Assembly: GCA_013398055.1 (NCBI GenBank) | Contig: VZRS01008237.1 | Coordinates: 124,001 to 188,000 of the forward strand | Length of the DNA stretch: 64,000 bases | Direction of reading: 5' to 3' | DNA from: Ifrita kowaldi | Lineage: Eukaryota > Chordata > Aves > Passeriformes > Cinclosomatidae | In this document: piece by piece, positions 1 to 13,200 of the stretch | Numbering within the stretch: the stretch's first letter is position 1 | How the letters are laid out: every line of letters begins with the position of its first letter | Position numbers and translations under genes: made by a program | The notes under the pieces: generated by a model | What the model saw: the letters and a program-made list of their open reading frames with translations, nothing else | Told to the model about the DNA's origin: nothing | Databases searched by the model: none

Positions 1-379
1 TGCTTAAAGCCACACTAAGAGAGAATTAAAGAGAAAACTATTACTGATCTTGATTTAGTGGCAGCACCTCACAGTTTGGAATGCTTTCCACGATTATGTT
101 GCACCTTCTGTGCATTTATGGTTGTAAAGTTGCAGTTGCATTTAAGTTTTGCATTGCAAGTATGGAAAAACCAGCAAGGCAAAAGATACAGCAATTTGTC
201 TCTGGTTGATATACACGACCTGTTCAAACTGACCAATTCCCCTCCACTGAAGGAACAATGTTAGTTAGAAGGCTTTAACAAAAAGCATTGATCTTCTGGG
301 CTGCACTGAACCTCTGTTGTTTGTAAGCTGCTTGCTTTCAGCAAGTTTTATTTATGTACTCATCCAGAAACCAATACAA
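1..379. other. 3' flank of TPP2, no gene seen
   Basis: AT-rich unique sequence. It could include distal 3' UTR if the AATAAA at 347-352 or a later one is used. No exon, RNA gene or repeat was recognised. Confidence 0.5.
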
Positions 380-396
380 TTTTTAGCTTCAATATT

Positions 397-402
397 TTTA
401 TT
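397..402 (-). terminator. Candidate polyadenylation signal AATAAA (distal)
   Basis: AATAAA on the minus strand about 780 nt after the TPP2 stop. Another AATAAA lies at 347-352. Which is used cannot be told from sequence. Confidence 0.4.
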
Positions 403-467
403 AATTATAAAAAGCTTTTAAAGTATCAGAATGAACATGGTGGTTTTTTGATCTTCAACTTTGCACA

Positions 468-473
468 TTTATT
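468..473 (-). terminator. Candidate polyadenylation signal AATAAA (proximal)
   Basis: AATAAA on the minus strand about 710 nt after the TPP2 stop. It is an alternative to the distal signal. Confidence 0.35.
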
Positions 474-1183
474 CTGCTGATTTTATATTTTTAACATTAA
501 TAAACATCTATGTATAGCTTTACAATATCTGATCAAGATGTAACTGTCTGGCACTTTTATACATGTATCAGCCTGTCCTACATCCCCAGCTTCACCCAGA
601 TTTCTGAGTTTGCCTGAAATCACTTCAAAGTGAAGATTTACAAGAGTACTATCCATCAGCAATTCTGAGAAACATTGTAACAGTTTGAGAGGTTGAATTT
701 TTCTTAAAAACATTAAATGTAAACTCTTGCAAACAATACAGGTGTCCATTATTTTCATCTAATAAGTAAGATTGTAGCTACTCTTGAAGTAGCTTTAAGG
801 CCTTCATACAACGAAATTAAGATCAAACGTTAAAATTCAGTGTACCGTAAAAAATACAGAACTTTTACAGGTTTGCAGTTAAAAGTAACAATTCAGAACC
901 TAACATGCATGCAATAATTCTTTCCAAACTAATTCCAAATCCTCGATGTTGGCAGTTCTGGCACATCCATTGCCAGCAATGGGATGCACAATAAGGAAAC
1001 TCCCTGATGACAGGAGTTAGGTTAACAGGTATTAAGCCGTACTCAGGTGTCTTTACTGATAAATACACACAATTTAATAATCAGCATTCAGTAATGAAAA
1101 CATGCGTTCGAATAAAAAGTCAAACTTCTCTTTTCCTATCCTGTCCCATATAAAATCATTTTAATTTTACAATTTTCGACACT

Positions 1184-1273
1184 CTAGAATACACAATAAT
1201 CAGGTGGATACATGACAGGAAGCCAATTTGCAGTGAAAGTTGCACAATGAGTCCATCCAAGCAACTTCATTAG
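1184..1273 (-). CDS. TPP2: TPP2 exon 29, C-terminus and stop (residues 1220-1248)
   Basis: The exon begins after TTTCTTCAG and encodes LMKLLGWTHCATFTANWLPV and MYPPDYCVF, then TAG at 1186-1184. The C-terminal MYPPDYCVF is the family's characteristic end. Confidence 0.97.
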   Translation of the reverse strand, partial: LMKLLGWTHCATFTANWLPVMYPPDYCVF

Positions 1274-4200
1274 CTGAAGAAAAAAAAGCACACATTAAAA
1301 AAATGAGTCTTACTCTTTTTAACATCTAAATCTAAACAAACACTGCACTGATATCAACATCTTACTAAAAATGTCTACTATCAGAAAGAATAGATTGGAG
1401 GTCTGGTGAGCTTTGAATTCCTTAGTCCTGAAAGGGGGACCCCTCCTCCCCATTCTATATGATCCACATTCTTTCAATGTAATGCACAAGAATTTAACCA
1501 TAGGAATTCCCATTGATTCTCCATTGAATTCTACTAGCAGTAGTTATGATTAATAATAGTAAAAAATAAAAGTGGTTAAACAGCAACATAAGGGGATTTT
1601 TATGCAGATATCTTTGACTAAGTTGTCTCTACTTCCTTTATGCCTCAAAGTAAGTTCCAGAAAGTAAATCTGCTAAAAAAGACAGTTACTCACAAACAAG
1701 TTATTCTAGAAAAAGGAAGAAAAAAAGTCACTATTTAAAATGAAGGCCGATTTACGAAACCTGGAAAAAGTTAAAATGTTACATTTAGTGCTTTCTAAAA
1801 TGAGAAGACTACAAAAAATTCGAGAAGACTTATATCTGACTTCTGAAAGCTTACGCAGCAGGAACACAGCCCCATTACTTGACCAAACACTCCTTACCTG
1901 AATGCAGTTTTTTAAGTTGTCCTTTGTTGGCTTTTCTTCTGCAAGTTTTGTGGCAAACTTGAGACCTCTTCCATACATTTTATTTACCAATGCATGCTTA
2001 TAGGCAAAAGTCAAAACCTACAATGCAAATTAAAAAAACCAAAACAAATCAGGTATCTTAATATCTTACAAGGCTTAATAAGTATTATCAAATTCTCTTC
2101 AGGTAGCAGAAGTGATTCAAACAAAGTAAAACATTTACACAAGATAGCTTTCTCTTTGCAGTATAACAGATGATTCACAGTAGTAGTCATAAACATAAAC
2201 TTCCTAGAGACTATTTCTGACTTCACAAACATATTTGACTTCAGAACTTTTTATGTAACACAGATATCACTATTTTTATTTTTTGTCACATATCTAGCTT
2301 CTTTGGATTTTCATTCTCTACAGGCAACTATATCGCATATTAAAAAGATAATTAAAGAATCACCAACCAGGCAGTTTATTTTTGACCTAGAGAAGCAAAA
2401 ACCAAATTGAGAATTTTAATTCCTAGGTAGACACAAACTTACTGCAGAAACAGGAATAAATGTACACAGTGAATGATATATACAGACAAAGACAGAGAAA
2501 TGTACATAACTGTAAACAAGCAATGAAGACAGGTAAGCATGAAGACAAGCCTCAAGTTTTAGGTCAGCTCCTCACTATTGGCAATTTTTTAAGAAGAGGT
2601 TATAAAAAAGCTTCTTCTTGATAACACTATTTCTAAAAAGCCAGCTTACACTCCTTACCAATGCAGTGCTTCACATGAGCAAATGAACGTGTCTACCTAA
2701 GAACTAATGTAAAATAAATCAAGTTCTTAACACCCAAACACTGACAGCATTCAGGGTGTTGCAAGATGGTTCAAACCATTTCACCAGTTGCAGCACTAAG
2801 AATTAGAGCAATCAAGACACTTTCATATATCCCCTTTGGAACGCTCAGAGTAAACAAGGTATTTTTCATTTTTTACTGAAGAGTGACATAGCAGTAAAGT
2901 TGGTGAATGTGGTACGTGTCTGTTGTTGGCAGTGTTTATGAAATCTTTTATTAGAGCTTGCTATTCATTGCCCCTCATTCATTACAACATTTTCCTTTGC
3001 TCTGACTCCACAATAAAGGTTGAAGATTTCCCACTTAAAATATCCCATTAAGCAAAGCTAACAAAATCCCTTCAAGGATGTTCATAAACATGTTCTGCGT
3101 TACAGAAAAAAATTAAATATTTCTCAAGAATATACACATTAAGGAACCAGAGATCTGAATCTTGCAAGGAGTGAAGAACCTGTCTAGTTTTAGCAGCCTG
3201 AACACTTCCATTTAATGTTAATCACATGCACAAGTCTTTGCAGGATCAATAAATAGTTAAAAGATAAAAAAGAAGTAAACCTAATTATCAAGCAAGTCAA
3301 GGTGTAATTTTGAAGCTCCAAGATACTATGCCAAGTACTCAAGAGTTGCTCATTCTTCTTCTGTCTTCAAATACTTATTTTGCTGTGTTGAAATATTACT
3401 TAAGCTGTTGAAGCTTACAACACACACATATATGCAACAATGAGCATACAGCACCATTCACACATACGATTTTCCAAATATTGCTATTGGAAAAATACTC
3501 TGCATGCTGCATTCTCAATCCAATTATTTTGGATATTTTCCTAAAGCAAAACACATTAGCAAACATTTCTGAATAACTGCTCAGTGGATCCATTAGCAGA
3601 CTTAGTTGGCTAAACTAAACCCCAAAAAAAAAAAAAAAGAAAAAATTCCCTTCTATAAAAGATGATAGAACCACAAAACAAAACAAACAAAAAAATCCAA
3701 ACAAAAAAAAATCAAATGAAAAATGCATTGGAGCTCTCAGCAAATATAACATATCGGAGGCTAACCAGAAATAATGTCACTGCTCTATGAAGAAAGCTCT
3801 TACCTGACCCTGTAAGTTTTGAATGGTTATTGAACATCAGTGATAAAGGCAGGAGGAAAGCCACTTGACAGCATTTCTTTCGTAACAGGGCTTCCTAGAG
3901 TTTTTGTGGCAAGAAAACAAAGCATTTTACGAAATACCCTTGCTCCGGCCAAATAAAAGGTTGGGTATTTCTAAATGAGAAAAAGGTTCTCTGCTGAACC
4001 AAAAGTTGAAAACAATGCTCCAAGAGCTCTTGACATAAGACAATAGTTGCTGTCTTAGTGTTCAGGAAAAACCCCCAATCAACTGTATACAAGTTCAGCA
4101 AAACTACTAAAAATTCATTAGCACTTTAGAAGTTACGAATAATGCTTGAGTTGCTTTAAAATCAGAATTTGTTTACAAACAAAAGATGTTAGATAAGAAA

Positions 4201-7200
4201 TAGTACTTTACAACTTGTACACATATTGGCCAAATTAAACCTTATAGATAAAATACTGCAAGCTTTATAAGATCACAGAAGTAAAGGTTATGATTCCTTG
4301 ATACGTGTAAGGAAAATGTAAACTGGAGTGCTATTAAGATACAACAGAGAGAACAGCTGCTATCTTAATGTATAAAACCATCAAATAAACCTATTTGTAT
4401 TATCCAAAACCTAACTCTTAGATGAAAGAACAGTAATGAATTCGAAGTATTTGATATTATTTCATAACTATATAATGAAATAATAAATTATATAATAAAT
4501 ATAATGAAGGCCAGCTTTTGCATAACAATTAATATGGCCCAGAAACAGTACAAAGAGCAATAAAAGGGTACTGAGAAAAGGCAATGCATACTTCTAGGAC
4601 ACTGGGGGGGAAAATCACTGTTAGATACTTTATTCCCCAAGCTAATGGCCTGGAATATTATGTGTGTTAGGAGCCAGACCCATGAAAGTGTTTGGATGGC
4701 CACCTCCTAACTAGATGCCTAACTTGCCATTGGCTATAAAGATGCATATTTAGGACAGTAAAATGCTGAAATTATCTCTCCCAAGAAATTTGTGGGGCTG
4801 AAGTATTTAAAAGCCAGAAAACACTGTTAAAAAAAGTATGTTTAAATCCAGCAATACTAAAACACTTAAAGAAACTTTTCTAGTATCCTAATGCTGTTAT
4901 CTATGAAAACACTCACATAATCAATTAATTAATCATTAATACACCTATATTTACACACAGTTAAAATACTAGGTTAAACAATATAATCTGTAGGTAACAT
5001 ACTCCAGCTACTTATAAAAACACTGAAGTTGTAACGTTTACAATTCCCAACAAATGAGCTTTTTCACATTCATATACATCTACGGTAATAAACTAAGCTT
5101 TCTTAGATACGTTTGGTGATTTTTCTCTGCTCCATTAACTGCCCTATTACAAATAAAAACTCCATTAATATAAAAATTTTTACTCATTTTTAAGAGGGGG
5201 AGGGGAGTTAAGGGAATCAAATATCCAGCAACACATTTTTGGCAGTCACTGAATAAAATCAGCGGGAAGAGACAGCTGCATCTGACAATGCAAACAGTAT
5301 CAGGAAAAACAACACAGGCTAAAGACATTTAAAAGATAAGATGGAAAGGTATGGGCCTTTTACTTGTTTTTAAACTTATTTTTAAATGTTGAGGGGCATT
5401 AAATTCTACAGATTGGTCATTCCCAATAACACACATCATCTCACTACTCTCCTGTAGCAGTTGTGCTTAAAACTGAGGATTTTGGCCTACAAATTTAAAG
5501 CCATGTTCTAGGAAAAAGAACTGAAGTGCTATTATAAACATGTTAGCATAATCAATCAAATGCTGCATAAAGCTGTCTTAACTGGAGTTTATTTGAAATG
5601 CTTTTGTGTACACAGGGGACAAATACTTTCTTTCACGTTTTGTTTAAAATGAACCTTCAGACAACAGCTGTAAGTGTGAACAAATGCACTTACTATCAAA
5701 AGTAAAGTTACTTCCCTACATACTTGCTACAATATGGGGAAAAGCAGGTTACTTCAATGACAAACAGACAATTCAAAGGAAGTAACAAATGCCCTGTGGT
5801 GCCCAGGTGCTGTATCTGCAAAGGAGAGATGAAACAAGGGACAGTACTTTATTTACTAGAAGGTGAGCAGAAACGCACAGAAAAGTGATGATGCTCCTGA
5901 TTCCTCTTTAGAAACAACCTAAAAGAACACGTGGTCTCTCTTGGTTTTCAAACATTTACTTAGCCTTTTAATTACTGACAGCTGGACGAACTTTCATTTA
6001 TAGGAAGCTTAGAACTAAACACACTCAAGAGTAATGCTTCTATCTAAAGTCATATATATGTATATATATATAAAATTGAATGATCAGTGCAGTATTTAAA
6101 TGCCTGATTTCCATGCTTTCTCACTCACATGTTCCATCTTTCAAGTGCCAGTATCACACAGCCATGTCTACATAAAAGAACAGCTCCGCATTTTCATCTC
6201 CAACACACTACATTAGAATAAGCTGTCTCTTGACAACTCTCCCTTGAAGGACATTCACACAAGGTCTATCCCCTATCTCACTTGACTCCACTTTCAAACC
6301 TCTTTATGTCTGTGCTGGTTTAGGATGGGCTAACTAATTTTCTTCACAGTAGCTGGTACGGGGCTGTGTTTTTGATTTGTGCTGCAAACAATGTTGATAA
6401 CTCAGGAATGTTTTAGCTGTTGCTGAGCACTGCTTGCAGAGTTCAGACCTTTTCTGCCTCTTATCCCACTCCACCAGTGAGAAGGCTGGGGGTGCCCAAG
6501 GAGCTGGGAGCAGATACAGCCAGGACAGCTGACCCCAACTGACCAAAGGGATATGTCACACTATGACACCATACTCAGCATATAAAGCTGGGTTAGAAGG
6601 AGAAAGGGGGAAAGTTTGGAGTGATGGTGTTTGTCTTCCCAAGTCACGGTTGCATATGATGGAACCTGGCTTTCCTGGAGATGGCTGAACACCTGCCAGC
6701 CCATGGGAAGTGGTGAATGAATGCCTTGGTTTGCTCTGCTTGTGTGCACAGCTTTTGTTTTACCTACTGAACTGCCATTTTTGCACCCTGCAAGTAGCTC
6801 TGTAGGTCTCAGGACAGTCAACCAGTTTAGATTTCAATTTGAGTAATAAAACTCAAAAAGTAGGAAAAAGAAGACATACTACATAAACAGGATGGAAGTT
6901 ATTTCCATATGAAATGCTACAAAAATATAGCAAAGTTTTGTTGGTTTTTCCGTACCAATTTAACACCACAGAAGAATCAATTTTCAGAGCAAAACCTGAA
7001 TATGCACTTTGACAAATCCATGGTTAAGCCAGTCAAAGAGAGAGGTTCAATTCCTCATCTGCAGAATTCAAATCAGAGTTACTTATTCCAGGCTCAGAGC
7101 ACACAGCTCAACAATGCTATCTGTCTTGAAATAAAAGCCAAAGAGTGAAACTCCCAACAAAATGTCTATATTGGCATTCTTCCACTGAAATTATTCCCAT

Positions 7201-10200
7201 CAGTTTTAAAAAATAAAAAACAGGAGACAGAAGTAAACCAGGGGTTACTGTACTGGAACAAAGTATTGCATTTACAAACAGATGGCAAGAAAATCATGTG
7301 CCAAACAATATGATTGAAGCACAAAATCTGCTACCACATATTATAATCAGTTAATGATTAGAAGAGGTATGCTGAGAAGATGTATGCGTACAAGGACATA
7401 TACATTAAAGTGAGGAGGGTAAGCACCATCAACCTTCTTGATCAAGCCTCCATCTAAAGCACAAGTTCTTACAGGAAGTTTATTTACTGTCAAGGAAGTT
7501 ACATGTTTTTGTTTTCTTTTTTTCTCTACTCTTAGAAGTTTTTCTTTTGTAACTATCTGAAGTGCTATAGTAATTTTACATAATTATCAACAAATACCCT
7601 GGTCAGTCCATCTTCCACTAAAACACAGTCATATGTGACAGTTAAGTTCAGAAACTAATTAACATCAATAGCTCAAAAGTTAAAAATACAAAGTTATAAC
7701 CTCTCTAAATTAAAAGCTACATAACTAATCACCTACAATGGATTCTTCTTCCCTTCTGAAATTGCTGTCTTGAATGAAGGATAAAAAAAAAAATCAGCTC
7801 TCAGGATCAGGAACTCTGAAATGTCAGGGAAGTCTGTGCTAATAAACACGTAAGTGTAATTATTTCCAAGGGTTTCTTCCTTTACCTCTACAGACATTAC
7901 TGACAGCAAAACACAAAACTTCTCTTGTCCATAGTGTGGAAGAGGCTACAGCATGCAGGACTGAACAGGGTACGGATGCTGCACACTTCTGCGTGTACAG
8001 CTACAACAGCGCAGAGGTTAATCAAAAATATTCCCTGGAAAGTACAGAAAGAAGCAATTCAATAAAGGAAGCAGCTTTTTTGAGGAAATCTGGTACTGTC
8101 TTACACCCTTCCCTTAACCTCTACATTCACTTGCACAGAGATGGGCTTACCATGGATTTGACAGGCTCGGCAAAATCTCCGTGGAAAGAGGTCGAAAAGG
8201 AAGCACAACATACGGGGACATCATGGAAAAGTAGAAGGGAGGAATGTACAAGGCTGTGCACACAAAGGCAGTGCATAATTCCAGAAAAAAAACATCAGAA
8301 AACCCAACATGCAAGTGAAAAAAAATCTGCTCTGGTCTCTTACCTTGCTGTCAAAAAGATCAGTCCATTTTGTTGTTTCCCAGAATGTCTCTGTCAACGC
8401 TTCCGAGCAGCTCTCATGATCCTCGTCTTTGCCTTCTGCATCACTGGAAGCAGCCCCTTCTTGGGTCTGCAGATGAAGAAGTTGGTCAGCCAGTGCACTT
8501 CCCTTTCGACAAAGTGCATCCACTAAAGTACTCTTCTGTTTTTCCATTTCACTAGGGAAAGAAAAAACAGTATGAGAAGTATTTAGAACCTTTTGTAGAT
8601 ACCTGCTTAAGAACAAAAACAGTGCTAACTCAGTTTAAGTTAAAAGGTTTACAGTAGTTAGTACACACAAAATGAAAATAAGCAGAAAAATAACCTTCAA
8701 AGAAAGGCTATTTACTATAAATTAAACTAATCATAAAAGATTACCTAAAGACACTATGCATTAAAGATAATTATTCTTCTGCATATGAAATGCCTTAGCT
8801 GACTTAAGGCAAGGACAACTCAGGATTCTAAAAGTAAGCCAGCATCTAGAAATACAGCTTTATAGTTCCTGGCATTATAAACAGAGAGTGAAATCCACGA
8901 CTAACATAAGCAGATACAATTCTGCTGACTTCAAAGGAATTGCATCCATTTAAAGCATTTAAAGCATTGAATTTGGTGTTCAATTTCAGATGTTATATTC
9001 AAACCACATGATCTAATGGATCAACTTACCAAGAAATGTTTAGAATGAAGTTTATTATGTCAAGGCTTTGATTTTATACCAGCAATTCTAGAATTACACA
9101 CAAATCTGAATTCAGGATAGCTGGAACAGACAGACTAGCTTTACAACTGAAATCTGATATTTTATAGATAATTGACACAGATGCTCCCATTTTAAGGGCC
9201 TAATATTCAGATCTGCTGTTCTGTTACTAAAACAGCACCATGCTACACACAGCAAAATCCATCTCCATATTCTCTCATTCTCCAGACTAAGGTGTCACCT
9301 TCAAAATACTGTCTTCCTAAGGACATATATACTGACAGCACAGAGGAACAATCTAAAACTAAAGAAGAACAACAGGTCTCAAAAACACTCTGAAGCATGG
9401 TCATCACACTTTTCACAAACGAAATTTTTCGCAAGCAGTTCCTTCTTAGACTGATGTAAATTTTGTCTTCAAATACAGGTCTGAAAGTTTGCAAAACATA
9501 AAGAAAAGGCAGATAGCATTCAAACAGATACTTCTACTGATACTCCAGTGGTCCCTCTGATCTTAGATAAAGCTTGATACAACAACTTAATATCCCATTT
9601 TTCTGATACATTTACATCCTGAAAGCACCCTTGTTTATTTTATTGAATAAATAAAAAATTGGAAGTTTCAGTGTCCCTACATTCTGGAGATATAATAAGA
9701 GAACACAATAATTGTGTAGTCACATTTTAAATTGCCTGTGCCACAAAAAAATAATACACACTATCAAAAATGTTACAGTCATTCCATTTCTTACATGCAG
9801 AGACAAAGTACATAGACTACAGAAATAGGATGCAGGAAAATTATTTACTGGGTAGGTACTTTTTTATAGTAGTTGCATCAGGCCTGGGATCAGTCTTCAT
9901 GGCAAAATATACTGCTAATGCTGTTTGATCAATATGAGAGATTACTGTATTTGCAGCTTCAACGATTTCATCAAGTCTTTTCATTCGTTCCTAAAAGCAG
10001 AATATAAAAAGATGTTCAGCACCATGAAATCACACTACTTCACTGTTGATTCTACTAACATTAGGGTGATTGCAAAGCTATGCAGAAATAACATTTGATA
10101 ATTCTAAATGCTCTTTTCTACACTTCATTCAAATTTTGCGTAAAGAACTCTGACAAGTCTTCAAGATTTCCTGCATGCTTAGTCCATTTCACTGAAAACA

Positions 10201-13200
10201 AACTGAAATGTGAGGCTGGAATACGCAAAATGCAGAGAAAGAAAATCACCTTTCAGTACAAATCAGTACTCTTACATAATGCAGCATTTATTCAATTCAG
10301 AAGTAAATATCGAATCAGAACCAAATAAAAAGAAAAATATTCAAGCTAGTACATATGCACAAAAGTGTTTGTCTTCAAGATAAAAAAAAAAAAAAAACAC
10401 ATGCAAACTCTTCTGTTCACAGTTCCCATTTTTGAGGACAATGATGGAAGAAGCTGGATTTAGCTGTGTCACTTTAGGGGGTTACTGTCCTCAGTTGTCT
10501 GAGTCATGCTGCTAGGAGAAATTACCAGCGCAGAAGAGGAACAGAACTGGGATGTGTGTTTGTCTCAGTAGCCACCATTCAGAATAAACCTGTTGTAGAC
10601 TAAGTAAGTAAGAAGACTTAAAATCTGTTTAACTGAACAAGGCATAACTTGATGAGCAAACACAGTATGGTTAGGCATACTTTCTTTTATTCTGCTGTGG
10701 CATCAAGTAAATCACACTCAAGGGAGGCACCTGTCACTCTAATTAGAATTTCTGCTTTTTAATACTGAGTACAGTCAATTTCAAATGTATATAAGGAAAG
10801 ACAGTTGCTTAAACTATATGGATGTATTGAGGAAAATCAAGTTTAAGAAGTGCTAAATAACCTTTTCAGAATCCAGCTGATGAAGTCTTGCAACATACAA
10901 AGGAAGATGATTAGGAAATGCTTCTTTCAACTCACTATACATGTCAGTGGTATCCAGCCTAGAAGAGAGAAGGATATAGCATTAAAGACAGATTCTGAGT
11001 ATTTTTGTGCACTTCAAGCTGCTTCAAGCTTGCGTAGTAGTAATAGCACACATACTTGGTCATCCACTGTATTTTTAGGTCTCTTAAAGCTTCAGCAAAT
11101 TCTTCTTTTGCATCTTTTTCTTTTTCCTGTTCTTTTTCTTTCTCTTTACTGCCATTTTTACTCTTTGATGGTGATGGTATCAGATGATAGTGAACAGTAA
11201 GGACATCCTGGAGGTGGGAAAAGAGACACACACTGAGAGGGATACAGTACAGTTTTTTCTGATGTCATATGAAAGCTAAATCATAGCCAGCAACTATTCT
11301 GAGCTACACGTATAGTGAGTAAGGGTTCTGAGTGCAAAGATATTAGACAGTAAAAATTCAGGAACTGCTTCAAGTTTTTATTCTAAGCAATGCAAGGATG
11401 TAAATATTAAAACAGCACACTAGGTGTAAGAAAAGAAAGCCTAAAATTTAGCCACTTTGACATTTTTATCTTCACATAATTTTACATAATATTAGTTAAG
11501 GAATAAGGAAGGTGGTTTTCTGTTTGTTTGTTGATAAAAAAGCAAATAACTTGGTTAAAAGGCTAAGGGAAAAAAGACAGAGATCCTATCCTACAAATCG
11601 GACAATAAACAAATGAATAAAGATGGTTGAATTCTAAAAAGCAATACCACAGTAGGATAAACATGAAACATGTCACAGGATATATTTATTCCTCCCAATA
11701 TACTATTTCTTCCATGTGCATAATGAATTAGCTCACGCATCCACAGTCAACTGATTTCCAGTTTGCTGCCACGGACTTCGCAGTTTCACCTGTATCTCTG
11801 TTCTAGTTAAGTAGACACAACAGCAAGATTTTTTTTTTTAACCTTAAATGGTAGCATAGAAATATCACTATAGTTTGAGTTCATGCTACACCAGTCAATA
11901 ACCACCATGAGAAAATCAGTTACAGCTATTTAAAAGGAAAATCCTAGCTCAGACCATGTTCTTGAAGTCCATTTCCTGACAATTTACATACAAGTTTGCA
12001 AAAAAGGTAGCATTAGATTTCATTCACTGCTTCTAAATCATCAAACTGCAGGGTGAGACCGTTTTGTTCTTTTTGGTTTTAATGTTGCAATCTTTAACCA
12101 AGCCTCTCCCTAAAGAGTGAGGGCACATGTCCCATTACTTTACATATAGGATATTTCACAAAGAAGATCACGTAAGTTTAAATCCTCTAGATACCACTAC
12201 TCTGTTTCAACATGATGCAAACCATTGAGCTGCATGCTCAATTACTGTGGCAACTTAATTATTCTTATCAATTATTACAGAACACATTTGTGGGAATACT
12301 TCCCATAAACCAGGTCAGTGCTGTGTAATAAAATGAACCCTTACGTACAAGATGGAGTTAAAGTTGCTTAAATAGCAAGTAAAAGGGTGACAGAAACTGC
12401 AGTAATGGACTTCAACATTATACTTCTGAAACATTCAAAAACCATGATGCAGAAAAATTTTATTTGAACTTATAGTTCAAACAGAACAGCATCTTGCTGT
12501 GGGTTACTGAACACAATACTGGTAAAAGTGACTTCGATATCCCCTTAGAACAATTTTTCCAGCTTTAAGTTTAAATAAATACTTTTAAATACTTTTTTTT
12601 TGAAGACTAGTTTAGATAACTAATCTGCATTAATGTGTAGCTTTCACAGGAACTATCCTGCACACATGCATTTCAAGTATGAAGTGCACGACCAGTCAGT
12701 ACACCTAAATGAGCCTCCAGCAAGACCTAGGCCAGAGCATGACAAAACAGGTCATGGAAGTAAGTACACACAGGAAGAGGTCTGGAACACGGTGTGGGGC
12801 TCACTAAGGTAATTAGAACAGTAGAAAGCAACAATACAGTTCACTAAAGCAAACCAAACATTCTAAGAAGTCTAATAAGCTAGTTCACCATGAAAATCTT
12901 AATTTACAATGTTTTCTAAAAGATGTCCTCCCTCTATTGAGACTAGTATTTTCCTACGAAAGAAACCTGACTTTCTAAGAAATATTCTTCCAATAGTTGA
13001 AGATTTCCTTCTTGAAAGTCCTTTTTCATTTCACTTGGCAACATATTTTTGGAGTTATATATCTAGATGACCTCTGCATTCTCAAGCCTTGTCTATATGA
13101 GAAGACTCTGTAACTCTGGTTCATGTTTCAAACCAAACATAATTGGATTAACAAAATCTCACTTATGTGGATGAACACTTGCACTTTGAGAGACTAATCC

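Larger units (their letters stand above)
380..1183 (-). other. TPP2: Probable TPP2 3' UTR
   Basis: AT-rich sequence after the TPP2 stop codon with no coding potential. Its distal end is uncertain. It is set here just past the candidate AATAAA at 402-397; an earlier one lies at 473-468. The extent is an inference from signal position only. Confidence 0.5.

Noticed and set aside
7044..7054. tRNA B-box word GGTTCAATTCC with an A-box-like word upstream; the same B-box word also occurs at 48516
   Set aside because: The A/B spacing is far too short at 7044, no A box is present at 48516, and neither folds into a cloverleaf.
7936..8526. 196-codon open frame on the + strand
   Set aside because: It is the antisense shadow of TPP2 exon 27 extended into introns; the protein has no recognisable family and no supporting splice or start context.
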